A stretch of DNA of 41,229 nt from NCBI GenBank assembly GCA_003427395.1, contig BFEA01000043.1, positions 588,899 through 630,127 of the forward strand. The letters run 5' to 3'. Numbering within the stretch: position 1 is the first letter of the stretch; each line of letters opens with the position of its first letter. The notes beneath the pieces are model-generated. The model did not search any database and was not told where the DNA came from. It worked only from the letters and a program-made list of their open reading frames with translations. Both the position numbers and the translations under genes were made by a program. The DNA comes from Chara braunii. Its lineage: Eukaryota; Streptophyta; Charophyceae; Charales; Characeae. Positions 19,880 to 29,436 of this stretch are shown piece by piece.

Positions 19880-20237
19880 AACGGTGACGATGAGTGATGG
19901 AGGTATCCCCACTACCCCTCTCTCTCCCCCTTCCTCTTCGTCTCTCCTCTCTCTGCCCGACAAATTCTGCTATTTTTGCGAAGCTATTTCCCGCGTATAT
20001 TCGGTCTCCATGCGTCCGAACGGGGAGGGATATGCGGATTGGATAGATTGCCGACAGTGTGTTGCGCGAGCCCATGGCTCGTGCATCCAATACAGAAACG
20101 ATAGTAGACCATGGTTGTGTCCCTTGTGCCGGACCAACAAGATTCCTACCGAGGCTCGATTTTTGGATGCCACGTCAGAAGGATTGGAAAAGACCCAAAA
20201 GTTAGAAGGGCCGAAGTATGGACGGATATTGCCTTAA
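19842..20237 (+). CDS. PHD-finger domain within Ty3 pol
   Basis: In the frame overlapping the end of RNase H there is a Ser/Pro-rich linker, then a C4HC3 array. With residue 1 at 19842 it is C43-C46, C70-C73, H78-C81, C93-C96, with a Trp at 91 two residues before the seventh ligand as in classical PHD fingers (WLCPLC). PHD fingers usually read histone H3 tails, so a role in targeting integration is inference. It lies between RNase H and the HHCC zinc domain of integrase. The frame differs from both neighbours. Either single-base indels separated it from a once continuous pol, or it is expressed by frameshifting. A RING finger is less likely because of the His position and the Trp. Confidence 0.65.
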   Translation: MDKWQFFHVARSKTVTMSDGGIPTTPLSPPSSSSLLSLPDKFCYFCEAISRVYSVSMRPNGEGYADWIDCRQCVARAHGSCIQYRNDSRPWLCPLCRTNKIPTEARFLDATSEGLEKTQKLEGPKYGRILP

Positions 20238-21616
20238 TTGCCACCCTAGTAGGTAACCCCCTCCAGGATTTCACCAAAGAAGATCGGAGGAGGGCCAACA
20301 AAAGAGCTCGGGATTATCGATGGCTAGAGGGTAGATTAGAAAAACGAAAAACGGACGGCAGTGGGATTTGGATGGTAGTGCCGCATCCGTTCATGCGGTA
20401 TGACTGGGTTAAGACAGCCCACGAGGAAACTGCGGCTCATTTTGCCGTGCGAATCACAGAGTCCGCTATCGACAAAAATGAGTGGTATTGGTCCAATATC
20501 CGCGACGATGTGAAGTACATCGTTGGCAATTGTCAGGTCTGCGCCGCTGATAAAGCGCCGATTCAGCCGCCAAGATCAATGGTGCCCACGGTTGTTGAAT
20601 GGTCATTTCAAAGAGTGAGCATGGACACTACCGACATAGTGGTGCCCCTTGGCCCTAATAGTTGCGAGTATTCAGTCCTGCTGGTATTTATCGACCATTT
20701 CTCAAAATGGATCGAAGCGTATCCTTGTCGCACGCGGCAAGCCACGAAAATCGCGCGATATGTCAACCGTTTCCTCGGGATGCATTAGGATACGGAGGAA
20801 ATCCTAACCGACAATGGGGCCGAATTCAGGGGACAAGTGTTAAGGAATCTGGTCCTACATGGCGTCGCCATACGGAACATTGCACCTCACATGTCACAGT
20901 CCAACGGGCTGGTCGAAAACGCTAACCGGGTGATAAAGACAGCGTTGCGACGAAACATCGCGGCACAGGATCCGAGACCTTGGCCCGATATCGTCGATCA
21001 CATCCTGGCGGTCCATCGCGGAACGCCCCACGAATCGATCGGGCTAAGCCCCTTCCAATTAAGGACCAATAGTGTCGCTTGCGTTTCGATACCGAGCCTC
21101 CCGGATGAGACTGCATTAACCCGACGGCCCACCAGGGCCATGGCTCGGGACAAGGCCAAACGACACCTAGAATGAATGGAACGGTCGCTACCTTAGGTAG
21201 GCCGAAAGCGACAGAAAATGACCGAACTAGCCCAGGGCCGACAGGTCCGGAGCTACGAAGCCCGAAATGGGAATGCGGGTCCGCGGCCCCAGTACAAATT
21301 GGGGGACGTGGTGCAGGTGAGGAAATGTGCTCGCCAGGGTAAGCTAGCGCTACGATTCTTCGGGCGATATCGCGTGATTGAGCTCGGCCCCAACGGCGTG
21401 GACACCGTGCGCATCACCCCTGAAGTCTCTAGCAATCGATCGGCTCGTCCGATCACACGCCACGTGTCCTATCTCCGCCCCCTCCCCTCTGCTCTGGCTC
21501 CTTCTCCCTCTTTTTCTCTCTCTGAGGAAGTCGAGGACGTCAGCTCTGCCTCTCCGGCATCTCCCTCTTCCTCTTGCTCCCTCTCTGCCTCCCCATCACC
21601 ATCGCCATCGCCATGA
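20228..21616 (+). pseudogene. int: Ty3 integrase with GPY/F-like C-terminus, decayed
   Basis: The N-terminal zinc region has HEETAAH and CQVCAADK (HHCC) at about 20420-20555. The catalytic core follows, with MDTTDIVVPLG (first Asp), LTDNGAEFRG (second Asp) and SNGLVENANRVIK (Glu), the D,D-35-E arrangement. After it come FGRYRVIELGP and RHVSYLRPL, resembling the GPY/F module, then a Ser/Pro-rich end. No chromodomain is seen. In-frame stops are a TAG at 20786-20788 within the core, a TGA at 21173-21175 and a TAG at 21194-21196. Integrase would insert the cDNA, and this copy is inactive. Confidence 0.87.
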
Positions 21617-21649
21617 GTTTTCTGGAGGAGAGAGCCCTCAGCGAAGCAG

Positions 21650-22092
21650 CGCTTGCGCCCCGTCATTGACTGACGATCCGGCAGGTCTATCATCCCTACC
21701 TCAGTCCAGACCTTCGGCGACTTGCGCACTTCTTCTGCACGGAAGGTGTATACGCGGCGGCGGTGTTCAGAATAGAAGGTCGGCCCAACGCAGTGGTACT
21801 GGCCGAGGCAGTAGTGGTTCATCAGCGAGCGGTACCAGGTGTCAGCCGCATATCGGTCGTCATCAACTTCCATGGCGATCTTTCCACACTCCTCCCTTTA
21901 CGACATTCGGTGGTGAGGACATCGCTGCGCGAGTGGGCAAACGACCTGGTCGCCGAGTGGACCCAACTTCTGGCTCGCCCCGGGGACACGGTCGCGACGA
22001 CACGAGCAATCGAATACGACGGCCTTCGGATGTACCAGCGTGATCCGTCGGCGATCCTCCCTGTTGTTGTTCCTTTACCTCGGCCCCAATGA
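21650..22092 (+). pseudogene. Extra Ty3 ORF after integrase, part 1, unknown function
   Basis: A frame downstream of integrase reads through RQVYHPYLSPDLRRLAHFF, YAAAVFRIEGRPNAVVLAEA and SLREWANDLVAEWTQLL to a stop at 22090. I recognise no family. The composition is that of a normal soluble protein rather than shadow translation. It is unusual because simple Ty3 elements end with integrase. No transmembrane segment is obvious, so an envelope-like glycoprotein is not supported. Confidence 0.5.
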
Positions 22093-22139
22093 GTCTTTCT
22101 CCGATTTCCATTTTTGATCTCCCCTCCACCTTCCCCACC

Positions 22140-23195
22140 TTCTGGTAGTCCGATATCCATCCTCGCCTTTCCTACTGCCTAACGACCCTTGCTGTCCCCG
22201 ACATTCGTCCCCCATACTGGGACCTGTGGCGCGAAGACTTCGTAGAGNTTTCACTGTGNTTGGTCGAAGTACGGCTGACGTGGATCGAGGACGAAGCGCA
22301 ACCGCCTTGCATAGAGCGGCTGGAGTTGCTGTTTATCCAAGCCTGGCGCACCAACGTGGAGGGAGAGCTCCTCGCATTCTTATTCGGTGCAGTACGGCCC
22401 GACCATTAGGAACTTATCACGCAAGAGCTCACGATCCCGGTAGCGCAGCTGGCCGACGACCTCCCCCTTGACATCATCTCGCAAGACGACGAGCATCCAG
22501 TTCCCCACGTCCTTTCTCGCACCTTGACACCTCACCTTCAGTGGTCGGCTTGCGTAGAAGGAGCCGCGGAACGCATCCCGCCGTCGCAGTGACAACATTT
22601 GGATCCCCGGGCGATTCGTGACCCTGCCTTCTTCAGGCAGCCTACGGCGGAGCAGCTTGCGGCCATCCAAGAGGAGGAAGAGGAGGAAGAAAGCACTGAG
22701 AGTGACGACGGGGAAAACGAGGGGGAAGAAAGTGAGGAAGGCGACGAAGTACTCGGGGAAGAAGACGAAACCCCCGAAGAAGGAAGCTATAGCGAGCATA
22801 GCGAGGGGGAGCAGAGCGAGGAAGAGGACGAAAAAAGAGAAGAAGGGCACGAAGAAGAATCTGCTGGATCAGAGTGGGAAGCCGTGCCGGAAGAAGCGCT
22901 GCGCACAGGCACAAAGGCAGAAGATCCCGAGGTGGCCCGTAAAAGGGAAGAGATTGCGGCCGGAAAGACGGAGTTAGATTTCGCAGGCGCGGCGAGTCTG
23001 CAGATCTGCGACGACCCGAATCGAGATCCGGAGCCGCCCCGACCTGAAGATGGCAACCTCGCGGCCACGACTCCGGCCCCATCGGCACGGCGACGAAGCC
23101 GATCCCCCCCCTCCTCAACCCATCCCTCAGTTCGCCGACGTACCAATACGGGCGATCGGCCTTCGTCCCCGATTACTCTCTCGCCGTCCCCTTGA
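22140..23195 (+). pseudogene. Extra Ty3 ORF after integrase, part 2, with acidic and Pro/Arg-rich tail
   Basis: The frame runs from about 22140 (RPPYWDLWREDFVE, VEVRLTWIEDEAQPPCIERL, LADDLPLDIISQDDEHPVP) to 23195, with a TAG at 22407 and a TGA near 22591. Near 22670-22870 it becomes a Glu/Asp-rich tract, then a Pro/Arg/Ser-rich end. Two ambiguous bases (22248, 22259) lie in it. It probably continues part 1 after a frameshift. The function is unknown. The acidic tract could be a nucleic-acid mimic or interaction region, which is speculation. Confidence 0.5.
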
Positions 23196-23673
23196 CTACC
23201 TCACCCTTCGCCAGCTCACCACCCCCGTCACGTTCCCCTCCAATCCGTTCCCCCGCAGTACCTTCCGCCACTTCTACGCCGCTCGCCTCGCTGCCGTAGT
23301 GCATCCCCATCCTTCCCTCCAATGCACCGTCCCGGCCTTTTGCCTCCATGTCTTGCTTTTCAGTGCCGCGTGGCGAGGCCACAATATGATTGAGGTTTAT
23401 TGCGTGACAACGGGGACTATCCCCGCATGCGAAGATCGCGATCGTTTCCGTGCGGCGCTCTTCCGAACCTTTACCACCCTCTACCCCGACTATCTCGCGT
23501 CACTCCCTCGCACTGGCAATCGATTCCCCAGTCTCCACCGCATTGTCCGTTACCAAGAACTCCCGGAGACTGCAGCCGGGATGGAAAGGTTCCTGCCCCC
23601 GCTACCCCTAAGCCCTCCGCCCCGCCATGCCGCCATATACCAACTTCCTTTCCCCCTCCCGGTTAATTACTGA
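23050..23673 (+). CDS. Extra Ty3 ORF before the 3' LTR, unknown function
   Basis: An open frame overlaps the end of the acidic ORF and ends 245 bases before the 3' LTR. It has a plausible globular part (LDYLTLRQLTTPVTFP, STFRHFYAARLAAVVHPHP, NMIEVYCVTTGTIPACED, FRTFTTLYPDYLASLP). I recognise no family. The real coding part probably starts near 23180, where the sequence stops being Pro/Arg-rich. It may be the C-terminal part of the preceding ORF after a frameshift. Confidence 0.45.
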   Translation: MATSRPRLRPHRHGDEADPPPPQPIPQFADVPIRAIGLRPRLLSRRPLDYLTLRQLTTPVTFPSNPFPRSTFRHFYAARLAAVVHPHPSLQCTVPAFCLHVLLFSAAWRGHNMIEVYCVTTGTIPACEDRDRFRAALFRTFTTLYPDYLASLPRTGNRFPSLHRIVRYQELPETAAGMERFLPPLPLSPPPRHAAIYQLPFPLPVNY

Positions 23674-23918
23674 TGCAGCTGGTAATGGACGCATGTCGCG
23701 GCGACGGCACGACAAAGATCCCATCCTTGAATTGTCGAGAGCCCAATCCGAGGAGATAGTAGAAGAGCCAAGTTGCCATGTTGGATGACGTCCACACGCG
23801 ATCAAACGGTAAGTGGCATAAAGAGAAGTGCTCCACGTGTCGATCGATTAGAGAAATCGAAACGTGTCAAGAAACAAGCAGGAGCTTGCTAATATTGGAA
23901 CCCCCCGGGCGTCACATA

Positions 23919-26276
23919 TGTGACGAACCACTTTCTATAACGCGCGAGTTTCTGCGCGGTTGCAACGAGGGGTCCTAAGCTGGGAAGATTGGGCCACTTA
24001 CGGGAAATCGGGATCGGTGGAAAATTGCATCAGTACCCTTGCTTCTTCGTCTTTTTCGTCGCTTCTTCGGGGCTGGGTGTGTCCGGGGACGGCCAGCTGG
24101 GCGATTGGTCGGATGGATGTCTGGCGCGTCACCACGCGCGCGATTAATAAATGTTGACGTCATTTCTTTCGTTTCGAGTTCAATCTTTTGGGCGCGGACA
24201 TCGCGCGGGAAATTGTTTCGTTCTTTTTGAATTTCCTTTTGAATCTTTTTCGAATTTTGTCGAGCCCCGATGGCTCTCGGGATTTTGGACTTTCTTTCTG
24301 GAATGTTTGCTTTTTACTTTTCCGCACTAGATAGGAATTTAGGAATTCAGTAATTAAGACTTTGTCTGCCGCGCTGCGCCTTTTGTCTACGCGCTTTTTC
24401 ATGCGGCTGCAACGGTACTCTGATTAGTGGGCGCCCTTAATCGTGTGTGTGACTGCAATTTTGGGCAGAGGGCGCCATTGTAACTGTATCTTTCCTCTTG
24501 CACTTCGTCTCTCTCGCCCTCCCTCTCTTTCTTTTGCTGAAGTTTTGTAAGCCGCGGCTTGCATGCTCGGATCGATGCGTGGAGAAGGGTTACGTCCCCC
24601 ACGCCTCGGCCGATCATGTAGAACGCAAGCGTTCCCTTTCTAATCCTCACTCTAAGTCCTGGTAATTCCGCGTTCTTCACACATGCATGCACGCTATAAA
24701 TTTCGGCTGCGTGATTAGTCAGCTCTCTTGACCTGTTGTTGGAAGCTCGGGGTTGCGCGATCAGGAAGGATCAGCACACGAGCAAAGTAAGAGGTGAATA
24801 GAGTAGGAGTTGGGCGGCCCGACGGGCTGGTGCCGAATGCGCGGGATTGACGTGGGCCACGACGGACTGTGGGCACGGGCGAATCCAACGGGTGCGGGAG
24901 GACTAAGCGGGGTGACAACTTCGTGGGTGGGTGCGTGACGACGGACTGTCCGCATCAGAGAGAGAGAGAGAGAAGGAGAGAGAGTTGAGGTCGATGGACG
25001 TGGGTTTGCTGTTTCTTTGTCTCTTCCCCCTCTTCGTCTGTGTACATACATTTTGATTACGGCTCCGGGGGGTTTGCCCGTTCTTATTTTCATTTTTGGC
25101 TTTTGGGAACCGAGACTTGGGTTTTTGCTCACACTTGTCACTGCTTTGTCCATCTCGATTGCGCGATGTGTATGATTGCTGAATGTATGGATGTAGGGAC
25201 GTTATGCTTGCGCATCTACATCACTGCTGAGAATCCCGGTCCTTGCCTTTGCTTGTATCAAACCCTTGCTCACAACTGATGCAGCTGTAAATAGGATAAG
25301 GATCTGACACTGATAGCAATTTTGTCCTCGTTCTTGTTTACCTCGCAATGGGGGGGGGGGGGGGGGGGGTTGTGATATGGTCGCATCTTGCAGAATCCGA
25401 AGCAATTAAACGATATGGGGATTGACCCCACGAACACCGCACGAGAATACGTGTGAACGCGATCCGAGTCGCGCACTTACATGCATTCCCGTACGTCGAT
25501 TCGCCCACCCAAGAAGACTTGAGGTGGAACCCTCATCCCGTACGAACATACTGAGGCATCACTGAATCTGCCTGTCCTACACGTGTCCGTGCGCAGTGAC
25601 GATATCCCGACCCGAGCTATCCCATCGACGATGATACCATAACGCGATCTTTGAACTCAGACTCGTCCTATGACCCGGACTATTTCACCCCTATAATAAA
25701 CGAACTCATAAGGACACGGTACCCTTGTCACACGGAGAATGGGCTATGTCCGCGGGAATTCCACTGTGCCACCACTAGCGACCCTCGGTGCTCCGATTTC
25801 CCTTCCCCCGACCACACCTAGTACTTCACCCACCCGGGATTTGTTGAGATCACCACTAGTTTCCCTCCCTTCCGCCTCCTTCTCCCATATCATCAACTCA
25901 GTGTCGTCCCGTGGCCCGCCATAGCCCCCTACTGGCCCAATACGTTTTGCGTGAACTGCCGACGTAGCGGCGGACAGAGAACTCCGGAATTCCGAAGGCC
26001 CAACCCGGGCNCGCGGCGACCTGCGCCNCGTGGCGGCCCCCGACGGCCTAACTTTTCAGGACCACCCCCACCACGGAGGGACTTCCCCGTAACCCGTCAC
26101 CCACAGTGCCCCGGCCCCACCAGACCGTGAGTCCCTTGCGCACGCACCCCTGACTCGCCTAATTGCATTCATGCCCTTAAGACTCCCCCACTTTCCCCAG
26201 AAATCCTTGGCATACCCCTTTTCGCACTTCCAAGCCCACATCCCACTCCAATCAGGAAGTCGCGTCAGGCGTGAGG
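23919..26276 (+). repeat. 3' LTR
   Basis: It is the direct repeat of 7457-9814, with TATAAAT at 24695 and AATAAA at 25695. Comparing by eye I count about a dozen differences, all transitions, nearly all in the last 300 bases. It contains two ambiguous bases (26011, 26028). It is preceded by GGGCGTCACATA, which with the LTR start makes a palindrome CGTCACATATGTGACG. No clear polypurine tract adjoins it. Confidence 0.88.
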
Positions 26277-26726
26277 TTGGGCCTCACATGGATCCCACAT
26301 GGCGCTTTTAACAAAAAATCGAAAAAACCCCTCGAAAGGAGGGTCCTTGCCTTTTGGTCCGTAAATTTTTTTTTGGACTCCACAGGCCCGTCCTTCGAGG
26401 TGCTTTCGCAAAAATCCTGCCGAAATATGTTGGTCAATTTGCGTCGGACCCAATCGCACTGCCGTAAATGAAAAAAAAAAAAAAAAACTTTGTTTTTTTG
26501 GTGCTCGCATCTTTTAGGGAACAGGGCAGAAGGCTGGCGGCTTTTGCAAAACGAGTGTCGTTTCGCGGCGGGTGTCGCGGCCTGGTCGACACGATGCACA
26601 TAGTGACTAGAAACAGGCGAAATTTGTTTCGGGTCGCGAAAGCCCCGGTGCATTGCGGGATCCGAAATTTTACCCTAAATTGCCTCACTAACAATAGTGG
26701 GATCCAAACCTTATTTATCATCTTAG
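26277..26726. other. Gene-free stretch after the 3' LTR
   Basis: No gene or recognised repeat was found. It has an A run at about 26469-26486 and a short stretch bounded by GGGATCC near 26659 and 26699. The open frames here have no family resemblance. Confidence 0.5.
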
Positions 26727-26881
26727 TTAAACCAGCAGTGCTTCCTAAAGTCGTGCCCATAAACGAGCCATAGTTATAGGAAACGTACGGGCCACTACAG
26801 GAGCGCCCAAATTCATCCGACCATAAATGTTTTTAGTACTCTTACTCTATGTTTCTCCACGGCCGATAGCCGGGCCAAGTA
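26727..26881 (-). mobile_element. TTAA-associated MITE, type A, minus orientation
   Basis: The outer end is TTAA (26727-26730) followed by ACCAGCAGTGCTT. On the minus strand the body reads GGCCCGGCTATCGGCC, GGTCGGATGAATTTGGG, GTAGTGGCCCGTACGTTTCC, the same blocks in the same order as the MITE at 7186-7336. The other end, GTACTTGGCCC, abuts the broken end of the Ty3 reverse transcriptase and has lost its outermost bases. Confidence 0.72.
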
Positions 26882-28983
26882 CCCGGAGCTTCCCTCACTG
26901 CCGCAACTTTTCTCGAGTCTGGCCGCAATCCTCCACGTGTCACGACATATCCCAGGAATGAAATTTCCGAGAGGAAAAATTCGCTCTTCTCAAGCGCAAT
27001 CTTGAACCCAGCGTCTCTCAATGCACTTAATGTCCATTCGATGTGTTGCGCGTACCCGTGATAGGTCTCCGAATAGACCAGGATGTCGTCCATGTACACG
27101 ATCACGCAGAAGTTAATCATTCCCTGCATCAGCCGTGTCTTGTTGAAGAAGTTCTAGAACGTCATGTTCATCGCTCGTTGAAACGTGGCAGGCGCATTGC
27201 AAATCCCCATCGGACACCGAACCCACTGCCACGTGCCCTCAAACAATACGAAGGCCGTTTTTGGTCGATCTTCTTCCCTCACCAGAATATGATGGAAGTC
27301 ATGCCGAATATCAAACTTGCTGAAATAATTAGCGCATCCAATCGTATCCAACATATCATCAATCCGGGGGAGGGGATATACATCTTTAATCGTGATTTCA
27401 TTCAGCTTGCGATAATCAATACAAATGCGAATCGCTCCGTTTTTCTTCGGTACTAACACTACGGGAAAAGACCAAGGTCCGGTAGCGGGTTCGATCCAAC
27501 CACTGGCTTCAAACTCCTGAATTCGTTCGAGAGCCTTTTTGCGTTCAATCAGGGAATAGCGATAAGGTTTGCAATAAATCGAGGAGTGATTTCCTGTTTG
27601 TATTTCATGTTGGATTACCAACGACAACCCAATATCAGTATCAGACATGCTAATCGCTTCTCGATATTCTGTTAGACTATCCGCAATGACCCGGTGGATT
27701 TCATCAGGCACATACTGTGGAACGCATAGTTCGAAAAGTTGGTCCCAGATCCGAACGTCGATATGTTTCGTGTGCGCCTGTTTTGCCAAGTCGGGTGGAG
27801 GCGCTGAGATGAATGAATGATCCGATCGCCAGGAGAACACCGTGGCCATCATCTAAGCATCTTCTTCCCGGATTGCCACGTGTCCTTCCGGGGTAATCCC
27901 GTCGCAAACATCCTGCCATGGCACTTCCTTAGTTGCAATCTTTATCCCCAGTCCGTCTGTTTCTGCTTCAAAACGCTCAAGGGGTTCCAGAGAGCTTGCT
28001 TCCGGCCCCAAGCGTAACAACCTCACTTCTTTAGCCGATGTTAGCAAAGACCTAGATAGTTACGTAATGTCGCAATAATGCTTTTTATCTCTATACCTGG
28101 CGAGGAGAGGGGTGATCCCTTCGTACAGAGTTTGAGGGGGTTCCAAGGAGTCGACCATCCTCGAAATCTGCACGAGGGGCTCTCCCAAGATCATTGCCTT
28201 GGTCCTTTGAATTTTTCGGTTGGTCAGTTGCATCGTTTTCGCTATCGTCTTGGGTGGCGGGTAGTAAACGCGTTGTCGTACTAATTTCAAGATCTCCGGA
28301 TCATCTTCGTCACTGCTTTCCGCATCATCAGGTGATTTTCCTTCTGTGGGTTCGCCCTAGGAGATCATGCGGAGAGTCCCGACCATCATCGGCGAGACCC
28401 GCGGAACCGCATTAATAGCAGTGCGAAGGGTCAATCGCATGGGCACCGCGTAGGGTTTTCCTCCTGTATTTCGGAGGACGATCAATCATCGTTCGAAATC
28501 CAGGTTTGCTCGTAACGCCACTAGAGCGGGAAGTCCGAAAAGAACGTTGTACGTATTAACATCTAGTACTACGAAATCCCCAAGTGCGTGTACTTTACCT
28601 AATCGGAAAGCGACATTGGTCATTCTCCCCACAGTTTTAATCTTTTCCTCATCTTCCGAAACGAGCTGATCTTTCTCGGTGAGCATGATCAGGTCGTTTT
28701 TCCTACCGGCCCTTTCGACCACTCTTAGTGAAATAGCCAACACAGCGGCTCCTGAATCTATTATCGCGTTGTAAGGAACTCCCCAAATTTCAATATCACA
28801 TTCCGCGGACTTCCACGGAATCGGTTTAATCCGTAAGAAGTGATCGTCTTTCTGAATTAATCCCACCCGTATTGGGTCCGGAGTGCTTGTTGGGTTTTCT
28901 TCCGGCGCGGGGCCCCTGGCTTTGGCACTCGATGTTCGGGCGAGGGCAAATCGCTTTCGGTTTGCTTTGCAATGCTGTAGCAT
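26882..28983 (-). pseudogene. pol: Ty3 pol fragment: protease and reverse transcriptase, minus strand, truncated
   Basis: One minus-strand frame encodes an aspartic protease (IIDSGAAVLAIS near 28745-28780), a linker, then reverse transcriptase: RICIDYRKLNEITIKDVYPL, NYFSKFDIRHDFHHILV, CPMGICNAPATFQRAMN, YMDDILVYS at about 27070-27096, and GFKIALEKSEFFLSEISFLG. It stops at VREAP where a MITE begins. RNase H and integrase are absent. Five in-frame stops (28486, 28357, 28060, 27853, 27154) sit in otherwise good sequence, and each is one transition from Gln, Arg or Trp. It is the same kind of element as the large Ty3 copy, and carries exactly the domains that copy lacks. Confidence 0.87.
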
Positions 28984-29261
28984 TCGCTCATTGGCTTGCT
29001 AAGAGATCGAGAGTAGGTGACCGATCGGTAGTGGAATCCGATGGTCCAAAGCTCGGATAATGTTTAATACATAAGCAGCAGCATACATTTCAGATAGAAG
29101 ACCAGTCTATCAACAGTGTGAGTGAGACGAATGCAAAGAAGACAACGATGATGAAAATAAGTTCAACAAGAAGAAGAAGAACAACAAAAAGAGGATAGAA
29201 AATCGACAGCACTGAGCAGGGACTTCCAAATTCCTTAAGTCCACAATCTACAGCAGTTTCA
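28984..29261. other. Gene-free stretch
   Basis: On the minus strand the Ty3 frame can be followed only a few codons upstream of 28983 before a stop. The rest is A-rich on the plus strand (AAGAAGAAGAAGAACAAC) and has no recognised feature. The boundary between the Ty3 fragment and the hAT element lies somewhere here. Confidence 0.5.
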
Positions 29262-29272
29262 CGTGTCCACGT

Positions 29273-29345
<73 letters not shown>

Positions 29346-29357
29346 NCGTGTCCACGT

Positions 29358-29431
<74 letters not shown>
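29262..29431. repeat. (TC)n microsatellite duplicated around a single N
   Basis: CGTGTCCACGTCAGATC plus a long TC run occurs at 29262-29345 and again at 29347-29431, separated by one N at 29346. As at 16671, this is likely an unmerged contig overlap across a microsatellite, so the true length is unknown. Confidence 0.85.

Positions 29432-29436
<5 letters not shown>

Larger units (their letters stand above)
7457..26276 (+). mobile_element. Ty3/gypsy LTR retrotransposon, about 18.8 kb, with nested insertions
   Basis: Two near-identical direct repeats of about 2358 bp (7457-9814 and 23919-26276, offset 16462) bracket the element. Internal landmarks in order are an initiator-Met-tRNA primer site at 9816, a decayed gag with a zinc knuckle, a 205-base assembly gap, a MITE interrupted by a LINE, the end of RT plus RNase H, a PHD finger, integrase, and extra ORFs before the 3' LTR. 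Protease and the RT palm are absent. The LTRs begin TGTGACG but do not end in the canonical CA. Candidate 5-bp target duplications are TTGGA on the left and TTGGG on the right. RNase H directly before integrase supports Ty3 rather than Copia order. Confidence 0.88.

Noticed and set aside
21469-21873. Antisense frame of 134 codons beneath the extra Ty3 ORF (antisense ORFs are known in some plant Ty3 elements)
   Set aside because: The sense-strand frames continue for much longer with consistent composition (through 22140-23195), and the antisense frame degenerates into repeat translation. The sense reading is preferred, though not proven.
22380-22850. Phe/Leu-rich minus-strand frame that might look like a membrane protein
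   Set aside because: It is the reverse complement of the Glu/Lys-rich acidic tract. Hydrophobicity is a by-product of GAA/GAG codons read backwards.
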